From a bacterium (GTDB taxonomy: Bacteria > Vulcanimicrobiota > Xenobia > Xenobiales > JADMJV01): a stretch of 44,774 nt of DNA. A program made the translations under genes and the position numbers. The notes beneath the pieces are model-generated. The model had not been told where the DNA came from. It ran no database searches and saw nothing but the letters and a program-made list of their open reading frames with translations. Location: assembly GCA_018780265.1 (NCBI GenBank), contig JADMJV010000012.1, positions 262,869-307,642 of the forward strand. Direction: 5' to 3'. Shown piece by piece: positions 17,752 to 25,527 of this stretch. How positions within the stretch are numbered: the first letter of the stretch is position 1; each line of letters begins with the position of its first letter.

Positions 17752-19145
17752 GCCAGAACCGCCTGGCGCCAGGGTTGTGGGTCAGGTTGAGCGAGATGTT
17801 CGGGCAACTCATCCTGAGCGCACATCACTTCCAGGTTCTCGGCCCGGCGAATCACCGAAACCTGCCCGTCTTCGTGAATCAGTACAATGGCCGGACGGTA
17901 TTCAATAAACTGCAGCCACTGGGTGTTGTTGTAGGCCCCCACCGGACTGACCAGCAGGCGGTCTCCCTGGCGCAGAGGCGCAATCTGAATGCTGTTGCGC
18001 ACCACATCGATGTTCATACACAGCGGACCATAGAGCACCGTCTCTTGAGGAGGACCCACCGGCGGTCGGGTCAGTTTGACCTGATGGTTGTACCAAAAGG
18101 CAGTGAACAGTGTGTTTACGCCCGCGTCAAGCACGGCTGCGCGGCGTCCATCGGGCAGACGTTTGGTGCCTACCACGCTGGTGATCAACTGTTGGGCGTC
18201 GTCGACCACCGCTCGTCCCGACTCAAAAATCAGCCGAGGCAGCGGCAAGCCCGCCTGCACTCGATGGCTCAGGCCCTGATGCAGGGCGCCGGCGATGACC
18301 TCGGCGTAGTGGTCCAGTTCGGGAACCACCTGGGCGGGGGGCAGATAGATCCCTTGCAAAGCGTTTTGCGAGGGCAGCCCACCGCCGATGTCAAGCGACT
18401 CAATGCGCACCTGGCCGTCCGGCTCAAGCCAGGCCATAAACTCGCACATCTGGCGTATCTGCTCAGCGTAAGCACGTGGCTCCAGGATAAAAGTGCCGAT
18501 GTGGCTGTGCAGCCCGGTCAGTCGTAAATGGGGGCTGAGTTCGATGCGCCGGGCGGCCTCGTGGGCCTCTCCACTTTCGAGGTTAAAGCCAAAGCGGCTC
18601 CACGGCTCACTGTAGCCGGTATTGAGATTGAGTCGCAGTGTGACGGCCACCGGCTGGCCACGATCCTGAGCGATGGACTCAATGGCCGAAAGCTCGTCCA
18701 GGTGGTCCACGTGCAGGTGGGCCCCCTCGGAGATGGCCCGGCGCAGAATTTCTGCCGGTTTGTTGGGGCCGTTGAAAAGGATGCGTGAGCCGGGCACCCC
18801 CAACATGCGGGCCTTCTCATACTCGAAGCGCGACACTACCTCGGCCCAGCAGCCCTCTTGATGGAGAATGTTGCAGATGGCGCTGGTGTAGTTGGTCTTG
18901 TAGGACCAGCCGTGGACCACATCCGGGTAGTGATTTTGAAAGGCCCGGCGCAACCGACGAGCGTTGTGGCGCAGGCGACTTTCGCTGGTGACAAAGAGGG
19001 GCGACCCATAGGCCTGCACCAACTCTTCGATGAGGTTTCCCTCGATGTGGTCCTGGTACTCCCCGCGCAAAGGGCGCAGGCCAAACTTGTTGAGAGCGCC
19101 CACCTGGTGGGGCGACATAAAGGGGGCTACCCATGGCTTGTTCAT
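17748..19145 (-). CDS. fold-type III PLP-dependent decarboxylase (LysA/ornithine-decarboxylase family)
   Basis: This 465-residue enzyme has an alanine-racemase-like barrel followed by a beta domain. The PLP Lys is in GWSYKTNYT (about residue 82). Other family marks are GLHSHIGT, SLDIGGGLPS, FESGRAVVDDA and the Cys motif GPLCMNIDVV, whose Cys-x-x-x-Asp contributes to the second active site of the dimer. Relatives decarboxylate diaminopimelate, ornithine, arginine or related acids; the divergent N-terminus and the context argue against a housekeeping LysA. An AAGGGAAA lies before the ATG. It sits 15 bases after the ATP-grasp gene and overlaps the UT-M23 start. It probably makes an amine or acts on a modified amino acid for the ligase. 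Confidence 0.86.
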   Translation of the reverse strand: MNKPWVAPFMSPHQVGALNKFGLRPLRGEYQDHIEGNLIEELVQAYGSPLFVTSESRLRHNARRLRRAFQNHYPDVVHGWSYKTNYTSAICNILHQEGCWAEVVSRFEYEKARMLGVPGSRILFNGPNKPAEILRRAISEGAHLHVDHLDELSAIESIAQDRGQPVAVTLRLNLNTGYSEPWSRFGFNLESGEAHEAARRIELSPHLRLTGLHSHIGTFILEPRAYAEQIRQMCEFMAWLEPDGQVRIESLDIGGGLPSQNALQGIYLPPAQVVPELDHYAEVIAGALHQGLSHRVQAGLPLPRLIFESGRAVVDDAQQLITSVVGTKRLPDGRRAAVLDAGVNTLFTAFWYNHQVKLTRPPVGPPQETVLYGPLCMNIDVVRNSIQIAPLRQGDRLLVSPVGAYNNTQWLQFIEYRPAIVLIHEDGQVSVIRRAENLEVMCAQDELPEHLAQPDPQPWRQAVLA

Positions 19146-19160
19146 AAACAGGTTTCCCTT

Positions 19161-20204
19161 TCAGGCGACGAGCGCGCCGCGCATCATCAGGTTTTCAAAC
19201 AATTTCAGGTCGATCACCAGCTCCTCGGCATAGCGCAAAAACATCATGCCAGGGCGCAGGGGGGGGAAGTCGGGCATGTCCTTCCCTTGCATCAGTTCGA
19301 GCATGGCCCGGGGCAGGTTGCGTCCCACTCCGCAGCTCAGGTAGACCCAGGCTGGAAAGCGAGGATTCATCTCAATCAAGTACAGTTGGCCGTCGTTGGC
19401 ACGAAGCACCTCCACTTCGAGAGGACCGCACCAGCCCAGACCCTCCACCAGAGTGGCCGCCAGGCGCTCTAACTGCTCGTCCACCACAGTCACGCCGGCC
19501 CAGGCTTTGCCCTTTTCGGTCACGGCCCGCTTGCGCATCATCACCGCCCCCGCCAGTCCACGTCCAGTGCCCAGCCCGGTGAGATTGATCTCCTGGCCTT
19601 CCAAAAAGCGCTGCACCAGCACCGGATAGCCCCACTGAGCGGCCAGCTTATAGTAGGCGGCTTCGGCCTGGTCGGACGTGTAGCAGACCATGGCATCGTA
19701 GAAGGCGCCCTTGACCACCAGAGGGTAGTCCCAGCCCTCCAGGTGAGAGCGACGAAAGAAGTGCGGATCGCTGACGGTGCGCGTTTCCGGCGTGCCTATT
19801 CCCAAGCGCTGACAGAGGTCTGGCAAGCGGTCTTTGTTGCGGGCCTTCAGTTGCCTGGCGGTAGGAATCCAGGTGTGAATACCGCGCCGCTTGAGTTCTT
19901 CCCCGATCGATATAAAGCAGGGCAATTCCGCATCAAGACAGGGTATGACCGCGTCCAGGTGTTCGTCTTGATGAATCTCCAGCAAGCGCTCCAACAACGC
20001 CTCCGCACCGGCCGCCGGGTAAGGCAACAGATAGCTGGTCTCGCAATGAGGGTGGTAAAGGCCGGCATCCAACACGTCGTAGCCCAGGCCCACGATGCGT
20101 CCGCCAAAATCGTTGGCCTGGCGCAAACAGCGGGCCACCGGGTAGCCCGGGCCGGGGTTTTCGGGGCGGGCGTTCATGCCCGTAATGGCAACGTTCCACT
20201 TCAC
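19161..20204 (-). CDS. ATP-grasp ligase (CarB-like fold)
   Basis: This 347-residue protein has an N-terminal Rossmann-like part (MKWNVAITGMNA, later VIPCLDAELP) and an ATP-grasp domain: DYPLVVKGAFYDA (ATP-binding Lys), LVQRFLEGQEINLTGLG and the metal site LIEMNPRFPAWVYLS. ATP-grasp ligases activate a carboxylate as acyl-phosphate and join it to an amine or thiol. The GTG start overlaps the PqqD-like stop by 4 bases (GTGA). With an RRE-like partner just before it and a PLP decarboxylase just after it, a role in joining an amine or amino acid to a peptide or small molecule is likely. Substrate unknown. Not a carbamoyl-phosphate synthetase: it is far too short. Confidence 0.85.
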   Translation of the reverse strand: MKWNVAITGMNARPENPGPGYPVARCLRQANDFGGRIVGLGYDVLDAGLYHPHCETSYLLPYPAAGAEALLERLLEIHQDEHLDAVIPCLDAELPCFISIGEELKRRGIHTWIPTARQLKARNKDRLPDLCQRLGIGTPETRTVSDPHFFRRSHLEGWDYPLVVKGAFYDAMVCYTSDQAEAAYYKLAAQWGYPVLVQRFLEGQEINLTGLGTGRGLAGAVMMRKRAVTEKGKAWAGVTVVDEQLERLAATLVEGLGWCGPLEVEVLRANDGQLYLIEMNPRFPAWVYLSCGVGRNLPRAMLELMQGKDMPDFPPLRPGMMFLRYAEELVIDLKLFENLMMRGALVA

Positions 20205-20473
20205 GACAAATACCTCCCCATTTGCTGGATAAAGCTCTCCAGGCAGCTTTCAGCCTGCTCGGCGCTGGTGGCGTAGTTTTTGGCCAGCTCTTCGGCCGCC
20301 TGGCGCACCGACAGACCCAGGCGAAACATCTCCAACGCCTCCACCGCGCTGGGATTGAGGCTGTAGCTTTGACCGCTGCGTGGATCGAAGAGGAATCCAC
20401 TGTCGCTGAGGGCCAGTTGACGCAACACGTCGGCCCGACGCAACTGCTCAAGCACTTCACCGGCGGCTCGCAT
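20201..20473 (-). CDS. PqqD-like peptide chaperone (RRE fold)
   Basis: This 90-residue protein matches PqqD-type proteins: GFLFDPRSGQSYSLNPSAVEALEMF in pattern (strand, turn, strand, then a helix), followed by VRQAAEELAKNY and a final helix. This family forms the winged-helix RRE that binds leader peptides in many RiPP pathways, although PqqD-like proteins also occur beside kinases and ligases with no known peptide. I chose ATG 20473 because it overlaps the stop of the upstream small secreted protein (TGATG); the longer frame has no support. Stop overlaps the ATP-grasp start. Confidence 0.8.
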   Translation of the reverse strand: MRAAGEVLEQLRRADVLRQLALSDSGFLFDPRSGQSYSLNPSAVEALEMFRLGLSVRQAAEELAKNYATSAEQAESCLESFIQQMGRYLS

Positions 20474-20883
20474 CAGCGACCCACCTTCCCGTACGAGTAC
20501 GAACGCAGGCCATCCATGTGGTAGCCGTTCACCGGGCACCACTTGCACCCGGCCGTGCGGCAACTGGATCTCGGCACCTTTTGCTCCCACAGAGCCACTT
20601 CGTAGGTGCCGCCCGCAAAGGAACTGCCCAGCGACAAACGCTCTTGCCAGCTCCCCTGGCGCACAAAAATCACCGTATGATACGACTTACCTGTGCCCCC
20701 GGCCGGATAGGCTGACAGGCCCAGCCAGCCGCCCCGTTCGGTGCTGCCTACCACCGTCACCGATGTAGCCGACTCGGATTTGCTGGTGATGGTCTCTTTG
20801 GAGGCCGCTCCGGCCCCGGCCACCAGCACCAAGGCCAGTGCACCCGCAACCACCCGTTCTTTCACGCTCAATCTTGCCCTCAT
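20473..20883 (-). CDS. small secreted protein with C-terminal Cys motif, first gene of PqqD/ATP-grasp operon
   Basis: This 136-residue protein has a clear signal peptide (basic start MRARLSVKERV, hydrophobic core AGALALVLVAGAGA, cut likely after AGAAS or nearby). A strong GGAGGTGACT precedes ATG 20883. After the signal, the chain is rich in Ser, Thr and Gly, with beta-type text. Near the C-terminus is SSCRTAGCKWCPVNGYHMDG, a Cys-x4-Cys-x2-Cys pattern followed by an aromatic, Tyr- and Ser-rich tail. I do not recognise the family. Its stop overlaps the PqqD start, so it is part of the operon and is the natural candidate for the modified substrate. It could equally be an unrelated exported partner. 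Confidence 0.75.
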   Translation of the reverse strand: MRARLSVKERVVAGALALVLVAGAGAASKETITSKSESATSVTVVGSTERGGWLGLSAYPAGGTGKSYHTVIFVRQGSWQERLSLGSSFAGGTYEVALWEQKVPRSSCRTAGCKWCPVNGYHMDGLRSYSYGKVGR

Positions 20884-20976
20884 AGTCACCTCCAGAATTC
20901 CAATGTAGGCAAAGAGTGAGGAGAAAGTAGGGAAATCGTGGAGACAATGTGGAGACTGCAATTTTTGCACGCCCGG

Positions 20977-23121
20977 CTAGGGATGCAGATAAAGGTCCGC
21001 TTCCAAGGGCAGGCTGACGCTACCGATCTTCTCCCAGCGACGGGCGGGGGGTCGAGCCTCGTTGGCGGCCCGAAAGAGCTGGCGAGGACTGCCCTCGCCA
21101 GTCACCGACAGAACACCCAATTCCGCTGGCGATAGCAGATCGTGGATGGCCACAACGCGACAATACCAACGCCTCTTTTCCTCCGGTGGCGGCGACGACT
21201 GTTGCAAAAAATGGATAAGCAAGACCTCACTCAAATCCGCCATGGCTTGCTCATGACACGCCCGTAAAGTCGACTGCAACTCTTCCTCGCTGAGAGGCGC
21301 AGCCACGGCTCGCACTTCAGACTCCGTGGGCCCGCCTCGCGCCAACCGCCAATCGGTAGCCAACGCATAGGAGGTCTCGAAATCGTTTTGAAAGTTGTCC
21401 GCCCTGGGTTTGTGGACCAGCCCGGGCGGTCGATCGGAGACCATGCGGGCCCACAACTCAGCCGGAGACTGGCCGACCATTCTCAAGCAGGCCTGTCCGG
21501 GACGTTCATCCAGGCCGCTGGCGGGCAGAGTCGTTAACGTAAAACTGGTGCCGTCGGCATAGCGACAGCTGAGATCCATCCAGCACGGAGCACTCTCCTT
21601 GTGATAGAGCACCGCACTGACCGGTTCACGCTCGTGGAGCAAACCCCGCACTTCAAGGCCGGGCAATTCGGGCACAAAGAAGGAGCCTACCTCGACAAAG
21701 CCGAGCTTTAGAAGTTCATGGGCAGGCTCGACCACTTTGTCCGGCCCTATCGGTTTCAGGTGAATTCTCACGGGACGATTGAGCCGCAGCATCGATTCTT
21801 CGGATAGGCACTGCCGAAGATCCGAAAACTTCCCTTTGAGTTTCCGACCCACAAACCAGGCCCCCACCCATCCCCCGCCCATAAAGACCCAGGGCCCCCA
21901 GGGGACCGTGCGCAGCCAGAGATAGAGCAAAACCAGCCCGGCAATCAGGAGCAACCACTTTCTGGACGGAGCCTTGCCCTCACGGTCCACATCCCAAAGT
22001 AATTCAGCGGGCTTAGGATTATACAACCGGGCCGCTGGTTGGCGAACGGGCTCGGTGACCTTGTCGGGCCAATACTCCAAGATACGGGTCAGCACGGCCT
22101 GGCTTTCGGTTGCATCTAAGGCGTTGGCGAAACGCAAGGTCCTGGGCTTGGTCTCTTCCGGCGTCTGAACCACAATCTCCACGCCCCGGGAAATCCGCAA
22201 AGCATTGAGGTCACCGCAAGTCAGGCCACGACCATCACAAACCCGAGCCGGCCGGACCCCTTGAACATCCGACCGGGCCACGGTCACATCTTGACGATGC
22301 CAATATTGGCCACCTTGAGCCTCGACCCAGCGGATTTCTTGGTAGCGTAGCTCGTTGGGGGTGAATTCCAGGCTTTCGCCAGGAGGGCCAGGGCGACGCG
22401 CGCGGACCCGCACCCACAGGCCCACACAAATCAGGATCGGTAGCAGTAAACAGGCCCCCAAGACTGTTTGGAGGTTATGACCTGTCCACCAGAGCTGAAC
22501 GAGGCAGCTTACCAAGATGCACCACACCACGAAGACAATTCTGTTTCTCGCTGCCATCTCAGTGAGGGGAGTGCCCGCTGTCGAGAGCCGCATCCCTTGG
22601 CCATCCCGGTGCACCTTAATGGTGGCCAAAGGAAGCTGCGGCGCCTCGACGGCAAAGCTGGGAAAACGCTGGACCAGAAGATCATGCTCCGCGGCCAGGC
22701 CCGACACCTCGCCAGCAAAGGCCACGGACCGTCCCGTTTTCACATCGTCAAACAGAATGCCGCCAACGCTGTCCACTCGCAAACCGCGAATTCGCCAGGC
22801 CTCATAATATCGGGGCCAGCCCACGCCCACGTAAGTAGTGCATAAACGGCAGCCCTGGTCGGTGAAGACCACTTGCTCACGCCGAGAACCATGGACCAAC
22901 GAATAGAGCGCTGCCAGCGCGGCCAGGACAAATCCGTCCGTAGCATAGCCAGTGTGAACCTCGCTGAGGTGAATCAACTGCCGCTCTATCAACCAGGCGA
23001 ACAGGCCGGCCAGGCCCAGCACCGCAACCAGCACCAAGCCCCGCCGCCCAGGCCGCCCCTCCCGACGCACTCGCAGACCGATGGAGGAGGCTCCCGCCTC
23101 GATGTGCACCAACCTCGACAC
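20977..23121 (-). CDS. large membrane protein of unknown function with repeated layout
   Basis: This 714-residue protein has three separate hydrophobic regions: residues about 28-80 (two helices), 195-240 (two helices) and 405-445 (two helices). Between them are soluble beta-rich parts (for example VVFTDQGCRLCTTYVGVGW and LEFTPNELRYQEIRWVEAQ in two different blocks) that look like repeated PH-like or YcxB-like sheets, each after a helix pair. The C-terminal 270 residues are soluble. No known catalytic motif is visible. Start GTG 23121. It precedes the secreted-protein operon by 93 bases on the same strand and might be transcribed with it, but the strong start of the next gene suggests its own promoter. 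Function unknown. Confidence 0.72.
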   Translation of the reverse strand: MSRLVHIEAGASSIGLRVRREGRPGRRGLVLVAVLGLAGLFAWLIERQLIHLSEVHTGYATDGFVLAALAALYSLVHGSRREQVVFTDQGCRLCTTYVGVGWPRYYEAWRIRGLRVDSVGGILFDDVKTGRSVAFAGEVSGLAAEHDLLVQRFPSFAVEAPQLPLATIKVHRDGQGMRLSTAGTPLTEMAARNRIVFVVWCILVSCLVQLWWTGHNLQTVLGACLLLPILICVGLWVRVRARRPGPPGESLEFTPNELRYQEIRWVEAQGGQYWHRQDVTVARSDVQGVRPARVCDGRGLTCGDLNALRISRGVEIVVQTPEETKPRTLRFANALDATESQAVLTRILEYWPDKVTEPVRQPAARLYNPKPAELLWDVDREGKAPSRKWLLLIAGLVLLYLWLRTVPWGPWVFMGGGWVGAWFVGRKLKGKFSDLRQCLSEESMLRLNRPVRIHLKPIGPDKVVEPAHELLKLGFVEVGSFFVPELPGLEVRGLLHEREPVSAVLYHKESAPCWMDLSCRYADGTSFTLTTLPASGLDERPGQACLRMVGQSPAELWARMVSDRPPGLVHKPRADNFQNDFETSYALATDWRLARGGPTESEVRAVAAPLSEEELQSTLRACHEQAMADLSEVLLIHFLQQSSPPPEEKRRWYCRVVAIHDLLSPAELGVLSVTGEGSPRQLFRAANEARPPARRWEKIGSVSLPLEADLYLHP

Positions 23122-23261
23122 TCAGCCCCACTTCGCGAAACACATTAAGTGACCTCGCCTGACTGGCTGGCGACCCTTGAGGAAGGTGTCCGTCCGCTTG
23201 GCCGGTGCGATTTCAGCCCAACGGTATCCAGTGCGCGCGATTCTTCGGTGCCGGTAGAGGT

Positions 23262-23309
23262 TTGACTTGTCCATTTGGGATAGCTAAAATCGCCACATGG
23301 AATGGACAA
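23262..23309 (+). promoter_or_regulatory. promoter and possible operator of the decayed toxin-antitoxin locus
   Basis: TTGACT (23262-23267) and TAAAAT (23285-23290) are spaced by 17 bases. The ATG at 23297 begins 6 bases after the -10, so the transcript should start at or very near the start codon. A 9-base inverted repeat TTGTCCATT (23267-23275) / AATGGACAA (23301-23309) brackets the -10 and the start, a fitting place for autorepression. Confidence 0.6.
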
Positions 23310-23585
23310 TTGCCGAAGCTTGTCAACGTTTCTCCCAGCTGGTCAAAGGCGCCCACCAGGAACCACAGCTGATCACGAACCGCAATCGCCCGGTGGCCGC
23401 CGTTTTGGATGCAGTGACTTTTCTAAAATTCCGAGAGTGGCAACAACAGTGCCGGCAATGAATCTTTGATTCACTCCAAGATCTCGGTAGACTCTGCCAA
23501 GAGGAGAACTACCAGCTGGTTATTCCAGATCGCCTGAGTCTGAACGAATCCGTTTGCCGAAGTGCTCGATGAGATTTCTTCTTGA
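23297..23585 (+). pseudogene. decayed Phd-type antitoxin
   Basis: The first 54 codons (23297-23461) read as a Phd/YefM-type antitoxin N-terminus (FSQLVKG, LITNRNRPVAAVLD, FLKF). An in-frame TGA at 23459-23461 interrupts it. Beyond the stop the same frame continues with family-like text (LGRLCQEENYQLVIPDR). A one-base shift then moves the expected ending into another frame, where NPFAEVLDEISS and a TGA at 23585 appear. This C-terminus overlaps the toxin start as in intact loci. One nonsense change plus one frameshift make a pseudogene likely. A truncated 54-residue DNA-binding protein could still be made. Confidence 0.7.
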
Positions 23586-23846
23586 CACGAATATCCCTGG
23601 TGAGCTGACTCGACGTTCAGTGAATCCGGGCATCGCGGAATGGACAAAGGGGGTCTCGCGCGTGAGCTTGAGCGCGGTGACTTACGCTGGGGCCTTCAAT
23701 CCCGAGGCGAGACGCGTTCTCAGGCGGATATGCTAATTTGTGCGACAGCGGCCATTTCCGGACCAACGCTGGTGACCAGAAATACAGAGGGTTTCAAGGG
23801 TTGTGGGGCAGCTCTTTTAGAAGCTTTCCGCAACCCGGGTAAGTAA
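23569..23846 (+). pseudogene. decayed VapC-type PIN toxin (internal deletion and frameshift)
   Basis: ATG 23569 opens with the PIN start MRFLLDTNIPGEL (first catalytic Asp kept) and continues VNPGIAEW and VSLSAVTYAG. The central part of a VapC, with the conserved Glu and the middle helices, is missing. After a frame change the C-terminal part is readable: ADMLICATAAISGPTLVTRN, EGFKGCGAALL, ending at a TAA at 23846. An intact family member is about 130-140 residues; here roughly 50 residues are gone. The toxin must be inactive. The upstream antitoxin is also broken. Confidence 0.7.
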
Positions 23847-23889
23847 ACGGATATTTCGTAACCGCATCCTTGATCGGAGACCCTCCACG

Positions 23890-24504
23890 ATGACCGACCC
23901 CGCCGCCCTGTCGCCCTCCGCCTATGAGCAACTGGCCTCCCCGCTAACGGGAGCCACGGTTCGGTTATTGCCCTTGACGGCCGTGCATGAGGATCAACTT
24001 CACCAGGCATTTCAAGAAGTGGACCTGTGGCGCTGGCAGGGGAAGCAGCCGGCTGCGCGCCAGGATACGACCGCCTGGGTCGACCAGGCCCTGGCCCAGG
24101 CCGCACAGCGGCTGGAGGTGCCCTTTGTGATCGAAACGCACCAGGGCGAGTTGGCCGGGGCCACTCGCTATCTGGAGCTGCGCTGGCAGGACGCAGGGGT
24201 TGAGATCGGCTGGACGATGGTATTCTCCCCGTATCGTCGCACGCGGGTCAATACGGAAGCCAAGTTTCTGCTGTTAGAGCGGGCTTTTGAGCAGGTGGGA
24301 TGCGCCCGCGTCCAATTGAAAACCGATGCTCTCAACGCTCGTTCCAGAGCGGCCATCGAACGGCTGGGAGCTCGTTTCGAGGGCATTCACCGCTGTCACA
24401 AGCGGCGTGCCGATGGCACTCTGCGCGACACTGCCTTCTTCTCGATCACCTATCCAGAATGGCCGGGGATCAAGCAGCGTCTGTCTGGCTTTTTGCATCC
24501 CTGA
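23890..24504 (+). CDS. GNAT acetyltransferase (RimJ/RimL type)
   Basis: This 204-residue protein follows the RimJ/RimL branch of GNAT: VRLLPLTAVHEDQL at the start, IGWTMVFSPYRRTRVNTEAK (acetyl-CoA loop region) at about 115-135, RVQLKTDALNARSRAAIERL and the closing GARFEGIHRCHKRR. Such enzymes acetylate an N-terminus or small amine using acetyl-CoA. GGAGA lies about 10 bases before ATG 23890. It is not clearly in an operon. Its 3' end overlaps the convergent gene by 35 bases. Confidence 0.87.
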   Translation: MTDPAALSPSAYEQLASPLTGATVRLLPLTAVHEDQLHQAFQEVDLWRWQGKQPAARQDTTAWVDQALAQAAQRLEVPFVIETHQGELAGATRYLELRWQDAGVEIGWTMVFSPYRRTRVNTEAKFLLLERAFEQVGCARVQLKTDALNARSRAAIERLGARFEGIHRCHKRRADGTLRDTAFFSITYPEWPGIKQRLSGFLHP

Positions 24505-25453
24505 GCACCGCCCACAGCATGGGATCTTCTTCATCGGGACGGTCGTAGGCGTCAGACTCGGTAACATGGCCATCCTCCGCACTCACCCGCACCAGATCGT
24601 GGCCCCGCCGAAAGACCAGCTGAAGTCCGTGCTCTTCTTCCCAATCACACTGACACGAGATGTGCAGATAGACCGACAGGTCCCGTCTCGAACGGCGAGA
24701 CAAATAGACCGTCTGGGGGTGCACAAAGCGCCAGATATCTTCAACATTCTGGAGACCGGCCATAGCCTGATTGTCTTCGTCCACCCCGACCGCCTCGATG
24801 AATTCCTGACAATTGTCAAAAACAGGCTGCGAAGCCCTCAGCCGGTCGGCCGAAGTCTTGGCCAGAAAGGCCCGTAAGGCCTCATCAGCGTCCATCCCAA
24901 ATTGCGGGTCCAAACCGGGGTGCACCCCCATAAAGACGACCGGAAGGGACTGGTGGTCGAAAAAGGGCACCTTCAGATCGCGACCCTGCCACCAATCTTC
25001 AAAGTCGCGGGGCACCATCTCTCCCAGCACTTCGGAAACGATGGAGGCTTGCCTGATGGGGGGCCTGGGGGTGGGTTGGCGGTTGCTCAGGGCCACAAAT
25101 TCCTCGGGGAGGGCGGTCGGCGACAAAGAGTTCAACTCAGACGGATTGGTGACCACCACACCCCGGTCCGTCCCAATCGTGATGGTGCGGCCCTCCAGGC
25201 TCACCTTTTGATATTCCAGGCCCTTGGGCAACGCCAGCCGGGACCAACCACCCGGAAAGACCAGGAACAACTGCCAGTCATACTCCTCTCCTTGGGGAGG
25301 CGCATTGAGGCCCGGCGCACATCGTCTCACAATGACCATCAAAGTGCGCTCTTGATTGGCCCCGGCCAAAGGGTAGCCGCTCAAGAACTCCCGCAGTTCG
25401 GCACCGTCCTCGACCAGCGTTGCCGAGGCATCCTTTAGTTCCCATCCAGTCAT
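24470..25453 (-). CDS. unknown protein with DUF6985-like C-terminal domain
   Basis: This 327-residue soluble protein has no signal peptide. The N-terminal 130 residues are mixed alpha/beta (EEYDWQLFLVFPGGW). The C-terminal 90 residues show the pattern WEEEHGLQLVFRRG, LVRVSAEDGHVTESDAY, which resembles DUF6985, a domain common in polymorphic-toxin immunity and other accessory proteins. The ATG at 25453 fits best: AAAGGCGGGGG precedes it and a longer frame would run into the divergent promoter. It is divergent from the gene at 25528 and overlaps the convergent acetyltransferase gene end. Function not known. Confidence 0.68.
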   Translation of the reverse strand: MTGWELKDASATLVEDGAELREFLSGYPLAGANQERTLMVIVRRCAPGLNAPPQGEEYDWQLFLVFPGGWSRLALPKGLEYQKVSLEGRTITIGTDRGVVVTNPSELNSLSPTALPEEFVALSNRQPTPRPPIRQASIVSEVLGEMVPRDFEDWWQGRDLKVPFFDHQSLPVVFMGVHPGLDPQFGMDADEALRAFLAKTSADRLRASQPVFDNCQEFIEAVGVDEDNQAMAGLQNVEDIWRFVHPQTVYLSRRSRRDLSVYLHISCQCDWEEEHGLQLVFRRGHDLVRVSAEDGHVTESDAYDRPDEEDPMLWAVLRDAKSQTDAA

Positions 25454-25527
25454 CCCCCGCCTTTCGCAAGCAAGGAGCGCCCTCCTGGGCAGGAAGATCG
25501 GTAGGGTAATCGCGACACACACCGCTT

